In this document: piece after piece, positions 1-6,400 of the stretch
Layout of the letters: each line of letters starts with the position of its first letter
How positions within the stretch are numbered: position 1 is the first letter of the stretch
NCBI GenBank assembly: GCA_030705665.1
Contig: JAUZQA010000122.1
Coordinates: forward strand, 1 to 9,316
Direction: 5' to 3'
Source of the DNA: Bacillota bacterium
GTDB lineage: Bacteria; Bacillota; Bacilli; Bacillales_B; DSM-18226
DNA: 9,316 nucleotides
Position numbers and translations under genes: made by a program
The notes under the pieces: generated by a model
The model's database searches: none
The model's input: the letters and a program-made list of their open reading frames with translations, nothing else
What the model was told of the DNA's origin: nothing

Positions 1-50
1 AAAAAAATCCCGAGAAACATTGATAAACAAGGTTTCTTGGGATTTTTTTA
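1..50 (-). terminator. Rho-independent terminator of rpsD
   Basis: An inverted repeat pairs positions 2-17 with 34-49, with one G-U wobble and a loop of about 16 bases. Read on the minus strand, the stem ends in a run of seven T (positions 7 to 1), just downstream of the rpsD stop codon at 74-76. The stem is flanked by A on one side and T on the other, so it could also stop transcription entering from the left. Confidence 0.85.
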
Positions 51-73
51 ATGCCTTTTACAAAGCATTTTAA

Positions 74-676
74 TTAACGAGAGTAGAACTCAACGATAAG
101 TGCTTCGTTAATTTCAGCAGGTAATTCAGAACGCTCTGGTAAGCGAGTGAATGTTCCTGTTAATGCATCAGCATCGAAAGTTAAGAAATCAGGAACGAAG
201 TTGTTTACTTCGATTGCTTCTTTCACAATTTCAAGGTTACGAGACTTTTCGCGAAGGCTGATTGTTTGACCAGCTGTTAAACGGTATGATGGGATGTCTA
301 CGCGAGAACCATCAACAAGAATATGACCGTGGTTAACTAACTGACGAGCTGCACGACGAGTGCGAGCTAAACCTAAACGATAAACAACGTTGTCTAAACG
401 TGACTCAAGAAGAATCATGAAGTTTTCACCATGTTTACCAGATAGTTTACCTGCTTTGTCAAATAGGTTACGGAATTGACGTTCGTTAACACCGTACATA
501 TGACGAAGCTTTTGTTTTTCTTGCAATTGCAATCCATATTCAGAAAGCTTTTTGCGTTGGTTTGGGCCATGTGGTCCAGGAGCGTAAGGACGCTTTTCTA
601 ATTCTTTACCTGTGCCGCTTAGAGATATTCCAAGACGACGGGATAATTTCCAGCTTGGGCCGGTATATCGAGCCAT
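74..676 (-). CDS. rpsD: 30S ribosomal protein S4
   Basis: This gene encodes a 200-residue small-subunit protein that binds 16S rRNA early in 30S assembly and, in Bacillus, represses its own mRNA. The protein begins [20 protein letters not shown] and ends [13 protein letters not shown], which is typical of Bacillus S4. The S4 RNA-binding domain lies at about residues 92-155 ([25 protein letters not shown]). There is no cysteine, so it is the zinc-free form. I chose the ATG at 676 rather than the in-frame ATG at 721: it gives the usual 200-residue length, starts with the conserved MARYTG, and follows an AAGGAGGAG ribosome binding site. The extra 15 residues of the longer reading come from the leader hairpin. 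The gene stands alone between its own promoter and terminator. Confidence 0.97.
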   Translation of the reverse strand: MARYTGPSWKLSRRLGISLSGTGKELEKRPYAPGPHGPNQRKKLSEYGLQLQEKQKLRHMYGVNERQFRNLFDKAGKLSGKHGENFMILLESRLDNVVYRLGLARTRRAARQLVNHGHILVDGSRVDIPSYRLTAGQTISLREKSRNLEIVKEAIEVNNFVPDFLTFDADALTGTFTRLPERSELPAEINEALIVEFYSR

Positions 677-682
677 GAATGA

Positions 683-692
683 CTCCTCCTTA
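683..692 (-). promoter_or_regulatory. Ribosome binding site of rpsD
   Basis: On the minus strand this reads TAAGGAGGAG, six bases before the ATG at 676. It decides the start in favour of the 200-residue protein. An 11-bp perfect inverted repeat (695-718) lies directly upstream of it. Confidence 0.85.
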
Positions 693-694
693 GT

Positions 695-718
695 GTTTTT
701 ATTTTGTAAAATAAAAAC
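695..718 (-). repeat. Perfect AT-rich inverted repeat next to the rpsD ribosome binding site
   Basis: Positions 695-705 and 708-718 are perfectly complementary over 11 bp with a two-base centre (about 10 bp with a four-base loop in RNA). The arms contain only A and T except for the outermost G-C pair. In the rpsD mRNA the hairpin would end three bases before the TAAGGAGGAG site. It may keep that site single-stranded or form part of the S4 leader fold. Confidence 0.7.
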
Positions 719-870
719 CATTATGAGTCAGCAATAAAGGTCATTTTGTTTTCATGCACCTTCGCCCTAGCAGCAGAGGGTTACAAGATACACCATCATA
801 ATTGAGTTATGAGGAACAAAATGAATCCATTAAGGTGTTCATAGAGGCTGCAGTATTTTACACAAAGAGT

Positions 871-900
871 ATTATATTATTTTTATTGGGTATTAGTCAA
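871..900 (-). promoter_or_regulatory. Sigma-A promoter of rpsD
   Basis: On the minus strand, TTGACT (900-895) is followed by an 18-base spacer and TATAAT (876-871). This is close to consensus, as expected for a ribosomal protein gene. It predicts a transcript starting near 865 and a leader of about 190 bases. Confidence 0.85.
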
Positions 901-986
901 GGATAATATTAAATTTCTTAAGTTGATATCATGTCACATTTGAATATCAGCACATTTCAATATTCACAGTTAGATTGTATTGCTTA

Positions 987-995
987 TGGTATAAT
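987..995 (+). promoter_or_regulatory. Extended -10 sigma-A promoter of dgcP
   Basis: TGGTATAAT is a perfect extended -10 element (TGn plus TATAAT). No good -35 is present: at 17-base spacing the sequence is CAGTTA. A transcript would start near 1002, leaving a leader of about 120 bases before the ATG at 1123. It is the best candidate in the 222 bases between the rpsD promoter and dgcP. Confidence 0.6.
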
Positions 996-1017
996 AAAAG
1001 TTATTAGTGAAAGAACG

Positions 1018-1040
1018 TTGAAATTTTGAAAAAATTTCAA
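1018..1040 (+). repeat. Perfect inverted repeat in the dgcP leader
   Basis: TTGAAATTTT (1018-1027) and AAAATTTCAA (1031-1040) are perfectly complementary with a three-base centre. The repeat lies just downstream of the predicted transcription start. No T run follows, so it is not a typical terminator. It could be an operator or an RNA hairpin; the sequence does not say which. Confidence 0.6.
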
Positions 1041-1122
1041 ATTCATTAAATTATAACTACTTGAAATAATGATATGGTATTGATAAAAGTCGAAATCGGT
1101 ACCAAAATTAGGTGATAATCGT

Positions 1123-3003
1123 ATGGAAGAACTCGAAAAAAATGTAATACTTCAACTTAAGGATTGCTTTGTTGAGTTGATCGATGATGATTTCGAAGTC
1201 TTTCACTTTGAAAGGTTTGTTGAAGAAACATTAAAAATTATTCTTAACAGTTTCGGTGTTGAAGCGGTTTCGCTATACAAATTAGAAGAATGGAAACATC
1301 AGTTTGAATTAGTTGGTTTTTTACAAAAGGATGTAGCAAGCCCTCCAAAAAGTATTCCAGTTACGGTGCTGCCAAATTTTACTAATAATCTTGCGTTACT
1401 TCAAAAAAGTAACCTTCCATCTGAACTAAAGAACTACAGTTTCCTTATTAAAATGATTAAAAAGAATGAAGTAACAGGCTTTATTGCTATTAATGATAAA
1501 AATAGTTCCAATATAAATAAAATTAACGATGAGGGATTAAAGAGAATCGGAATTGAATACGGTTTTTACTTCGGAAAAGTTCAAAATATGTTGGACATTA
1601 TTCTGAAAGAAAAGAAGTATAAGCAGCTATATACGGTCACGGAAAAGTTCCATTCATCCATGAACATGGACAATTTATTAGAAGAAATTATCCTCTCTCT
1701 TCAGGAAGTATATCCGGGTTTTTCATATTATTTATTACTTTCACAAGATAATCACAATCGCAGCCAACTGCCCATTCGAGGCCTCGAATACGATAACGAG
1801 GACGTCTTAGCAATGGAAGCGTATGTTACAGGCACTGTTAAATTTGAAAATTCAGTGAATCTCCAACACTCTACACTATATGCTCCTCTAAAAGGGAAGC
1901 AAGGGGTGTATGGCGTTTTAGTTGTCGTTGCACCCGATATGCTCATTTTCCCCAAAAATGAGATTGAGTTCATCACATTGCTTGCCAATACAGCTGGCAG
2001 TGCATTGGAGAATGCCCAATTGTATCATCAATCGAGAAAGCTGATCGCCGATTTGCAATTAATCAATGAAACTTCTCACTGCTTGAATTCGAATCTTCGA
2101 TTGAGTGAAACGATTCACTACATGTCAAATCAGATAATGAAATCCTTCAGTGCACAGGAGGTTGGATTTTTTTTATATGCAGTAAACGAGAATATCGATA
2201 ACGTATTACTTGGCTCAACAGCATTTTTCTCAACAAAAAAAGCACAAACCTACATTCACTATGTGAAAGAAGCAATTGAAAAGGAACAGGAGTCATTATT
2301 TATTGGGGATTTACCATTGTCAATGCAAACAGAATCAATATTCCGTTCCGTAATGGCGGTACCGATGGATCTTGGCGGTCATTTAAAAGGTATTGTCATT
2401 GTAATGCATCAGAAACCATATTTCTTTTCCTTTGAAACATTCAAGCTGTTACAATCTTTAATTCATCATTCAACACTTGCCTTCACAAATTCTATGCTTC
2501 GTGAGGAATTGGAAAAAATGATCATTACAGATCATTTAACCAAGCTGCATTCACGAAATTATCTTGATGAAAAAATTAATCGCTCGATGAAAGAAGATGA
2601 GCAAGGTACGTTTATTCTTATTGACATTGACGATTTTAAACGTGTAAATGATACCTTTGGTCACCAAGTTGGTGATGAGGTGCTTGTTCAAGTGGCGAAC
2701 TTAATAAAAGGTAATATTCGTGAACATGATGTAGGTGCCCGTTGGGGCGGTGAAGAATTAGCGATTTATTTACCAATGGTTTCACTTTCAGCAGGACAAG
2801 CTATTGCCAAAAGACTTGTTGAAAAAGTGAATGAACATTCAAATCCACATGTGACGGTCTCATGTGGAGTCTCCTACTGGGAAAAGAACCACACCGATAC
2901 ATATAATTACCTATTTAAAAGAGCAGACGAAGCGCTTTATGTAGCGAAAGGGACGGGGAAAAATAAGGTTGTAACACAAGAAGACAGCATTAAAGTAAGT
3001 TAA
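1123..3003 (+). CDS. dgcP: GAF-GGDEF diguanylate cyclase (YtrP/DgcP type)
   Basis: The 626-residue protein is predicted to condense two GTP into cyclic di-GMP. It has no signal peptide or membrane segment, so it should be cytosolic. The N-terminal three quarters looks like three successive GAF-like sensor domains (roughly residues 26-155, 180-300 and 323-456; the boundaries are my estimate), joined by helical linkers. The GGDEF domain spans about 466-618: DHLTKLHSRNYL entry helix, metal-binding D501 in DIDDFK, NDTFGH, the signature GGEEL at 542-546 and ADEALYVAKGTGKN near the end. An RxxD motif (R533, D536) sits five residues before the signature, matching a product-inhibition I-site. The last signature residue is Leu instead of the usual Phe. 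B. subtilis DgcP, an active cyclase, is encoded in the same place next to rpsD. The start is set by AGGTGA at 1110-1115, seven bases before the ATG. Confidence 0.9.
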   Translation: MEELEKNVILQLKDCFVELIDDDFEVFHFERFVEETLKIILNSFGVEAVSLYKLEEWKHQFELVGFLQKDVASPPKSIPVTVLPNFTNNLALLQKSNLPSELKNYSFLIKMIKKNEVTGFIAINDKNSSNINKINDEGLKRIGIEYGFYFGKVQNMLDIILKEKKYKQLYTVTEKFHSSMNMDNLLEEIILSLQEVYPGFSYYLLLSQDNHNRSQLPIRGLEYDNEDVLAMEAYVTGTVKFENSVNLQHSTLYAPLKGKQGVYGVLVVVAPDMLIFPKNEIEFITLLANTAGSALENAQLYHQSRKLIADLQLINETSHCLNSNLRLSETIHYMSNQIMKSFSAQEVGFFLYAVNENIDNVLLGSTAFFSTKKAQTYIHYVKEAIEKEQESLFIGDLPLSMQTESIFRSVMAVPMDLGGHLKGIVIVMHQKPYFFSFETFKLLQSLIHHSTLAFTNSMLREELEKMIITDHLTKLHSRNYLDEKINRSMKEDEQGTFILIDIDDFKRVNDTFGHQVGDEVLVQVANLIKGNIREHDVGARWGGEELAIYLPMVSLSAGQAIAKRLVEKVNEHSNPHVTVSCGVSYWEKNHTDTYNYLFKRADEALYVAKGTGKNKVVTQEDSIKVS

Positions 3004-3004
3004 T

Positions 3005-3053
3005 AAAGGTCAGCCTCTATATCCAAATGTGGTGAATAGGGGCTGACCTTTTT
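3005..3053. terminator. Bidirectional terminator between dgcP and ytsP
   Basis: Positions 3005-3020 pair with 3036-3051 over 16 bp with a single G-U wobble, around a 15-base loop. A five-T run (3049-3053) follows on the plus strand, serving dgcP. The minus strand ends in TTTATTA, a weaker U tract that could serve ytsP, whose stop codon lies only two bases beyond the T run. Confidence 0.88.
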
Positions 3054-3055
3054 GT

Positions 3056-3538
3056 TTAAAGACTTTGAACCAGTATTTCTGCGAATTCCTCCAGCTTCTG
3101 TTGATCAAGTTCATCAAAACGACACGTTTCAGGGGAATCAATATCTAAAACACCTAACAATTTCCCATCCTTAACTAACGGAATGACAATTTCAGATTGT
3201 GAAGCTGCATCACAGGCAATATGACCTGGAAAAGAATTAACATCATCAACACGAACAGTTTCCTTTTTTAAGGCTGCCGTTCCGCATACACCTTTTCCTA
3301 AAGGAATCCTTATACAAGCAGGGAGACCCTGAAAAGGACCTAGTACAAGTTCACTATCATTTTCCATTAAATAAAAGCCTACCCAGTTAATACGATCGAG
3401 AAACTGATTTAAGAGTGCCGAAGCATTACTTAAATTGGCAATCTGATTAGGTTCATCATGGACAAGTGCCTGCAATTGCTTTTTAACTAATTCATAATTT
3501 CTAAGTCTGTCTTGGTTATACTCTTCGACATTAAACAT
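3056..3538 (-). CDS. ytsP: Free methionine-(R)-sulfoxide reductase, GAF-domain type
   Basis: The 160-residue protein is a single GAF domain of the fRMsr (MsrC) family, which reduces free L-methionine-(R)-sulfoxide in the cytosol, normally with thioredoxin as electron donor. Family features are NWVGFYL (51-57), the block GPFQGLPACIRIPLGKGVCG, HIACD and LLGVLDIDS. Three cysteines (C75, C85, C109) have spacings of 10 and 24, the same as the catalytic set C84/C94/C118 of the E. coli enzyme, so I expect an active reductase. C139 is additional. The ATG at 3538 follows AGGTGA on the minus strand (3550-3545). The gene is convergent with dgcP and divergent from refZ. B. subtilis YtsP occupies the same place and was long described only as a GAF protein. 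Confidence 0.93.
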   Translation of the reverse strand: MFNVEEYNQDRLRNYELVKKQLQALVHDEPNQIANLSNASALLNQFLDRINWVGFYLMENDSELVLGPFQGLPACIRIPLGKGVCGTAALKKETVRVDDVNSFPGHIACDAASQSEIVIPLVKDGKLLGVLDIDSPETCRFDELDQQKLEEFAEILVQSL

Positions 3539-3573
3539 GTTTTTTCACCTATTTCTCTAGAAGTTCATCTTAT

Positions 3574-3582
3574 ATTTTAGCA
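3574..3582 (-). promoter_or_regulatory. Candidate sigma-A promoter of ytsP
   Basis: On the minus strand this reads TGCTAAAAT, an extended -10 with one mismatch to TATAAT. A weak TTTAAC lies 19 bases upstream of the hexamer. Transcription would start near 3567, giving a leader of about 30 bases. The putative 0A box at 3606-3614 would fall just upstream of this promoter's -35 region. Confidence 0.4.
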
Positions 3583-3605
3583 AAAAAAGCTGAATTTAGT
3601 TAAAC

Positions 3606-3614
3606 TTTGTCGAG
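3606..3614 (+). promoter_or_regulatory. Putative Spo0A binding site (0A box)
   Basis: TTTGTCGAG differs from the 0A-box form TTTGTCGAA at one base. It lies eight bases upstream of the predicted sigma-H -35 of refZ. Low-threshold Spo0A activation of yttP/refZ is known in B. subtilis, so the site makes sense here; direct binding is inferred. Confidence 0.5.
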
Positions 3615-3622
3615 AAAATCTT

Positions 3623-3651
3623 GAAGGAATAAGTTAATAAAAAAAGAAAAT
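3623..3651 (+). promoter_or_regulatory. Sigma-H promoter of refZ
   Basis: GAAGGAATA (3623-3631) matches the sigma-H -35 consensus RnAGGAwWW at every position. After 11 bases, AAAGAAAAT (3643-3651) matches the -10 form RnnGAAWWW. Transcription would start near 3658, about 34 bases before the ATG. Sigma-H control of yttP/refZ is reported in B. subtilis. Confidence 0.65.
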
Positions 3652-3691
3652 ATAAAGCAGGGGGAATTTATCCCTAAAAGGAGGATAGCAG

Positions 3692-4309
3692 ATGAAGAAA
3701 AATTCAAAGGAAGCAATTGTGCATGCAGCCGTGTCGCTATTTAATACAAAAGGATACTCTGGAACGTCCATTCGTGATATTGCAGCTAAGGCCCAAGTAA
3801 ATCCAGCCAATATTTCCTATTATTTTCAAAATAAACATGGTTTATTAGAATATTGCTTTACGTCTTTTTTTGAGCAATACATGGATAAGATTGAAGAAGG
3901 CTTTGCTTTACTTGATCATGGAGCAACCTTTTGTTTAAAAAAAATAACTGCTAACCTATTGAATTTTCTTTGTGATCACATCCAGCTAACAACCTTTATT
4001 TTTAGAGAAATGTCTATTGATTCACAATTAGTAAGGGAAATAATGGCCACTTACTATACCAAAGAGAAATTTTACCTGCAAAGGGTTTTTGAAAAAGGAA
4101 TTGAACAGAGAGAATTCCACCGGCACTCCATTACCTATATGATTGTCCAGCTTAAAGGTTTGTGGATTATGCCTTTTTTAAATACAAATTATTTAAGAGA
4201 AGTATTATATGTTTTTCCGAACGAACGCTTTTTCGCTGAAAAATATGCTGAAGATGTCTACAAATGGATTGATGAAGTATTATGCAGGAAGGAAGCACTT
4301 ATTTCATAA
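3692..4309 (+). CDS. refZ: TetR-family FtsZ regulator RefZ (YttP)
   Basis: The 205-residue protein has a TetR-type N-terminal helix-turn-helix (about residues 8-54; TSIRDIAAKAQ, then the recognition helix in VNPANISYYFQNKHG) and a longer all-helical C-terminal domain. By family and position it is RefZ, a DNA-binding protein that in B. subtilis binds motifs near oriC and interferes with FtsZ assembly so that the division site and chromosome are correctly placed at the start of sporulation. The ATG follows AAGGAGG (3678-3684) by seven bases. The promoter region carries sigma-H and Spo0A-type sites, which fits expression on entry into sporulation. A generic TetR repressor is the alternative, but the flanking genes ytsP and ezrA argue for RefZ. 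The sequence alone does not show FtsZ binding. Confidence 0.88.
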   Translation: MKKNSKEAIVHAAVSLFNTKGYSGTSIRDIAAKAQVNPANISYYFQNKHGLLEYCFTSFFEQYMDKIEEGFALLDHGATFCLKKITANLLNFLCDHIQLTTFIFREMSIDSQLVREIMATYYTKEKFYLQRVFEKGIEQREFHRHSITYMIVQLKGLWIMPFLNTNYLREVLYVFPNERFFAEKYAEDVYKWIDEVLCRKEALIS

Positions 4310-4316
4310 AAATCGT

Positions 4317-4359
4317 GAGGATGGATCAAGGGTAATACCTTTGAATCATCCTCATTTTT
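4317..4359 (+). terminator. Rho-independent terminator of refZ
   Basis: GAGGATG (4317-4323) pairs with CATCCTC (4347-4353), with further imperfect pairing of ATCAAGG with CCTTTGA inside. The stem is followed by ATTTTT (4354-4359). It begins eight bases after the refZ stop codon. Confidence 0.8.
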
Positions 4360-4481
4360 CATTCAGGGCTATTCCACTATTTACCATTCGGGGCATCTGT
4401 GATAAATTTTCAGTGCAATTAAATATTTTCTTTACTTTATTTAAAAAGTTGAATTTATATAGTCAAAAATTGTCGGTAACA

Positions 4482-4490
4482 TGGTATCAT
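4482..4490 (+). promoter_or_regulatory. Candidate extended -10 promoter of ezrA
   Basis: TGGTATCAT is an extended -10 with one mismatch in the hexamer; only a weak -35 (GTCAAA, 17-base spacing) is seen. Transcription would start near 4497, leaving a leader of about 80 bases. The rest of 4360-4579 is AT-rich and shows no gene that I can support. Confidence 0.4.
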
Positions 4491-4579
4491 TATTACATTG
4501 TATGGAACTTTTTGATTTTACATTTACATAGATCATGTTGGATTTAGTGACGATGTTGGTTTGAACAGGAGGCTTACGT

Positions 4580-6280
4580 GTGAAGTACATCATTGGATTG
4601 GTTATCATTATAGTTGTAATGATAACGGTAGGTTATTTTATTAAGAAAAAGTATTATAAGGAAATGGATCGGCTGGAAACCTGGAAGCTGGATATAACAG
4701 ATAGACCTGTTCGCGATGAAATGTCCAAAGTGAAGCAGCTAAATATGACCGGACAAACAGAGAAACTTTTTGAACGCTGGCGGAACCAATGGGACGATAT
4801 CGTTACTGTGAAAGTACCAAACTTAGAAGAACTTTTATTTGATGCGGAGGAGTATATTGATCGGTTTCGATTTGGAAAAGCGAAGGAAGCTCAAAAACAA
4901 ATTGAAAATAAATTACAGGAAATTGAAGAGGAAATAAAAAGCATTCTTAATGAATTAAATGATTTGGTCGGAAGCGAAGAAAAAAATAGGATCGAGACTG
5001 AACAATTAAAAGACTCTTATCGGGAAGCAAAAAAGAATTTGCTTGCCCATCACCATAGTTTTGGAAAAGCGGAAAAATATCTAGAGGCACAGTTAAACGA
5101 AGTAACAAATAAATTTCAGGAATATGATGAAAAGACAAGAAACGGGAATTATTTGGAAGCACGTGAAACAGTGCTGCACACCAAAGTTCAGCTGGAAACG
5201 ATAAAAAAACAGATGGAAATGATTCCGCAATATTTAATCGAATGCCAATCCATTCTTCCTTCTCAGTTATCAGAAATACGTGATGGTTTTTTTGAAATGG
5301 TAAAGGAAGGATTCTATCTGGAACACATTCAATTGTTGGATGAAATTCACGACTTGGAAGAGATCATTCAAACCTGCCTTAATAATGTGGAAGAAGCAAA
5401 TTTAGAGCAGGCAGACGAGGAAATGAAAGAGATCAGGGCAAGAATTGATGTACTATTTGATCTTTTGGAAAAAGAGGTTCACGCTAAACATTTTGTTATC
5501 CAGAATGAAGAGGCGACGAATGAGCTTTTAACTACAATTCGCAAGGAGAATGAGCAGCTTAATAATGAATTGATGGAAATCCAGCAAAGCTATCATTTAA
5601 CAGAAGCTGATTTTGAAACACAAATGCAGCTGGATAACGAATTGTCTTCATTGTATAAGCGTTTTGAGATTCTTTGGGAAAAAGTCAAAAGTAATGAAAC
5701 AGCGCAAACAGCTGTGAGGGAAGAACTAACGGAAATAAAAGAACAGCTGGACGCAGTAAGGGAAGAACAACAAAATTTCTTTTTTAGATTACAAGCACTT
5801 AGAAAAGATGAAATGGAAGCAAGAGATAAAATCCTTGATTTAAGTAAAAAAGTCACTGAAGCTGTGAGAGAAATTTCTAAAAGTAATCTTCCTGGAGTAC
5901 CTGAGGAATATAAATACCTCCTGCAGGATGGGAAAGAAAGCATTGAAAGTGTAAAAAAGCAACTTGAGGAAAAGCCGCTTGATATTTCGTCTGTTAATCA
6001 ATATTTGGAGATTGCCGTCCTGACTGTAGATAAACTTGCAAGTGCTACTTTTGAGTTGTTGGAAAGTGCGATGCTTGCTGAAAGAGTAATACAATATGGA
6101 AACCGATATCGCAGTAAGTACCCAACAATCTCTCGGGCATTAGAAGAAGCTGAAAAATCTTTTCGCAATTATGACTATCAGAACGCGCTAGAAAAAGCGG
6201 CAACTTCAATTCAATCAATCGATCCTGGAGCAATAAAAAGAATTGAAAAGCTTGTTTCTGTCGAAGAAATTCTTAATTAA
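4580..6280 (+). CDS. ezrA: Septation ring regulator EzrA
   Basis: The 566-residue protein is a membrane-anchored negative regulator of FtsZ ring formation that also works in the divisome, linking FtsZ to cell-wall synthesis. One transmembrane helix lies at about residues 3-20 (IIGLVIIIVVMITVGYFI), followed by KKKYYK, so the N-terminus should be outside and the rest cytoplasmic. The remainder is almost entirely Glu/Lys/Leu/Gln-rich helix, as in the spectrin-like repeats of EzrA. Diagnostic sequences are NLEELLFDAEEYIDRFRF and, near the C-terminus, QYGNRYR (505-511), which corresponds to the conserved QNR patch that helps localise EzrA to midcell. The length is near the 562 residues of B. subtilis EzrA. 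The start is GTG, seven bases after AGGAGG (4567-4572). The gene has its own terminator and sits next to refZ, another FtsZ effector. Confidence 0.96.
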   Translation: MKYIIGLVIIIVVMITVGYFIKKKYYKEMDRLETWKLDITDRPVRDEMSKVKQLNMTGQTEKLFERWRNQWDDIVTVKVPNLEELLFDAEEYIDRFRFGKAKEAQKQIENKLQEIEEEIKSILNELNDLVGSEEKNRIETEQLKDSYREAKKNLLAHHHSFGKAEKYLEAQLNEVTNKFQEYDEKTRNGNYLEARETVLHTKVQLETIKKQMEMIPQYLIECQSILPSQLSEIRDGFFEMVKEGFYLEHIQLLDEIHDLEEIIQTCLNNVEEANLEQADEEMKEIRARIDVLFDLLEKEVHAKHFVIQNEEATNELLTTIRKENEQLNNELMEIQQSYHLTEADFETQMQLDNELSSLYKRFEILWEKVKSNETAQTAVREELTEIKEQLDAVREEQQNFFFRLQALRKDEMEARDKILDLSKKVTEAVREISKSNLPGVPEEYKYLLQDGKESIESVKKQLEEKPLDISSVNQYLEIAVLTVDKLASATFELLESAMLAERVIQYGNRYRSKYPTISRALEEAEKSFRNYDYQNALEKAATSIQSIDPGAIKRIEKLVSVEEILN

Positions 6281-6286
6281 AAGATT

Positions 6287-6321
6287 AAACCGATTCAGCC
6301 AAATGGTTTGAATCGGTTTTT
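6287..6321 (+). terminator. Rho-independent terminator of ezrA
   Basis: AAACCGATTCA (6287-6297) pairs perfectly over 11 bp with TGAATCGGTTT (6309-6319) around an 11-base loop and runs into five T (6317-6321). It separates ezrA from nifZ, so nifZ-thiI probably has its own promoter. Confidence 0.88.
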
Positions 6322-6328
6322 AATTTTG

Positions 6329-6343
6329 ATAAGATGTTCTTAT
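6329..6343 (+). repeat. Small palindrome upstream of nifZ
   Basis: ATAAGA, TGT, TCTTAT form a perfect 6-bp dyad with a three-base centre, about 58 bases before the nifZ start. TATGAA (6341-6346), a poor -10 candidate, overlaps its right arm. It could be an operator, but I recognise no specific regulator and no convincing promoter in 6322-6400. Confidence 0.35.
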
Positions 6344-6400
6344 GAAATTTGGAAATAAGGGCATTTTCGCTAAAGGGTGTTTATTGGAAGGTGGAAGACC

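Larger units (their letters stand above)
677..865 (-). ncRNA. rpsD mRNA leader, probable S4 autoregulatory element
   Basis: The region between the rpsD promoter and start codon would give a leader of about 190 bases. B. subtilis rpsD is known to be autogenously repressed through its leader. On the minus strand I see CACCTT (837-832) complementary to AAGGTG (762-757), and CATTTTGTT (823-815) complementary to AACAAAATG (750-742). The two pairings interleave, so together they form a pseudoknot; otherwise they are alternatives. Smaller hairpins are possible at 796-812 (6 bp) and 765-780 (4 bp). No hairpin is followed by a T run, which favours translational control over attenuation. The assignment to the S4 leader family is inferred from position and pairings, not from a covariance model. 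Confidence 0.6.

Noticed and set aside
677..721. A 15-residue N-terminal extension of RpsD from the ATG at 721
   Set aside because: It would translate the AT hairpin and the ribosome binding site; conserved S4 starts at MARYTG.
1061..1089. A sigma-A promoter TTGAAA ... TAAAAG just before dgcP
   Set aside because: The -10 is poor and the extended -10 at 987-995 is a far better match.
1752..1988. A minus-strand reading frame inside dgcP
   Set aside because: It is fully inside a clear coding gene, has no ribosome binding site and gives a low-complexity translation; it is a shadow of dgcP.
3621..3656. A sigma-A promoter TTGAAG ... TATAAA for refZ
   Set aside because: The spacing is 24 bases, too long; the overlapping sigma-H elements fit at every position with correct spacing.
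4209..4547. A 112-codon plus-strand reading frame overlapping the end of refZ
   Set aside because: It begins inside refZ in another frame, runs through the refZ terminator, has no ribosome binding site, and its translation resembles no protein I know.
4947..6233. Several minus-strand reading frames inside ezrA
   Set aside because: The skewed Glu/Lys/Leu codons of the coiled-coil protein leave Phe/Ser/Leu-rich frames open on the reverse strand; they are shadows.
6377..6400. GTG at 6377 as the nifZ start
   Set aside because: It lacks a correctly spaced ribosome binding site and adds eight residues before the conserved MIYFDNSATT start, whereas the ATG at 6401 has AAGGTGG.
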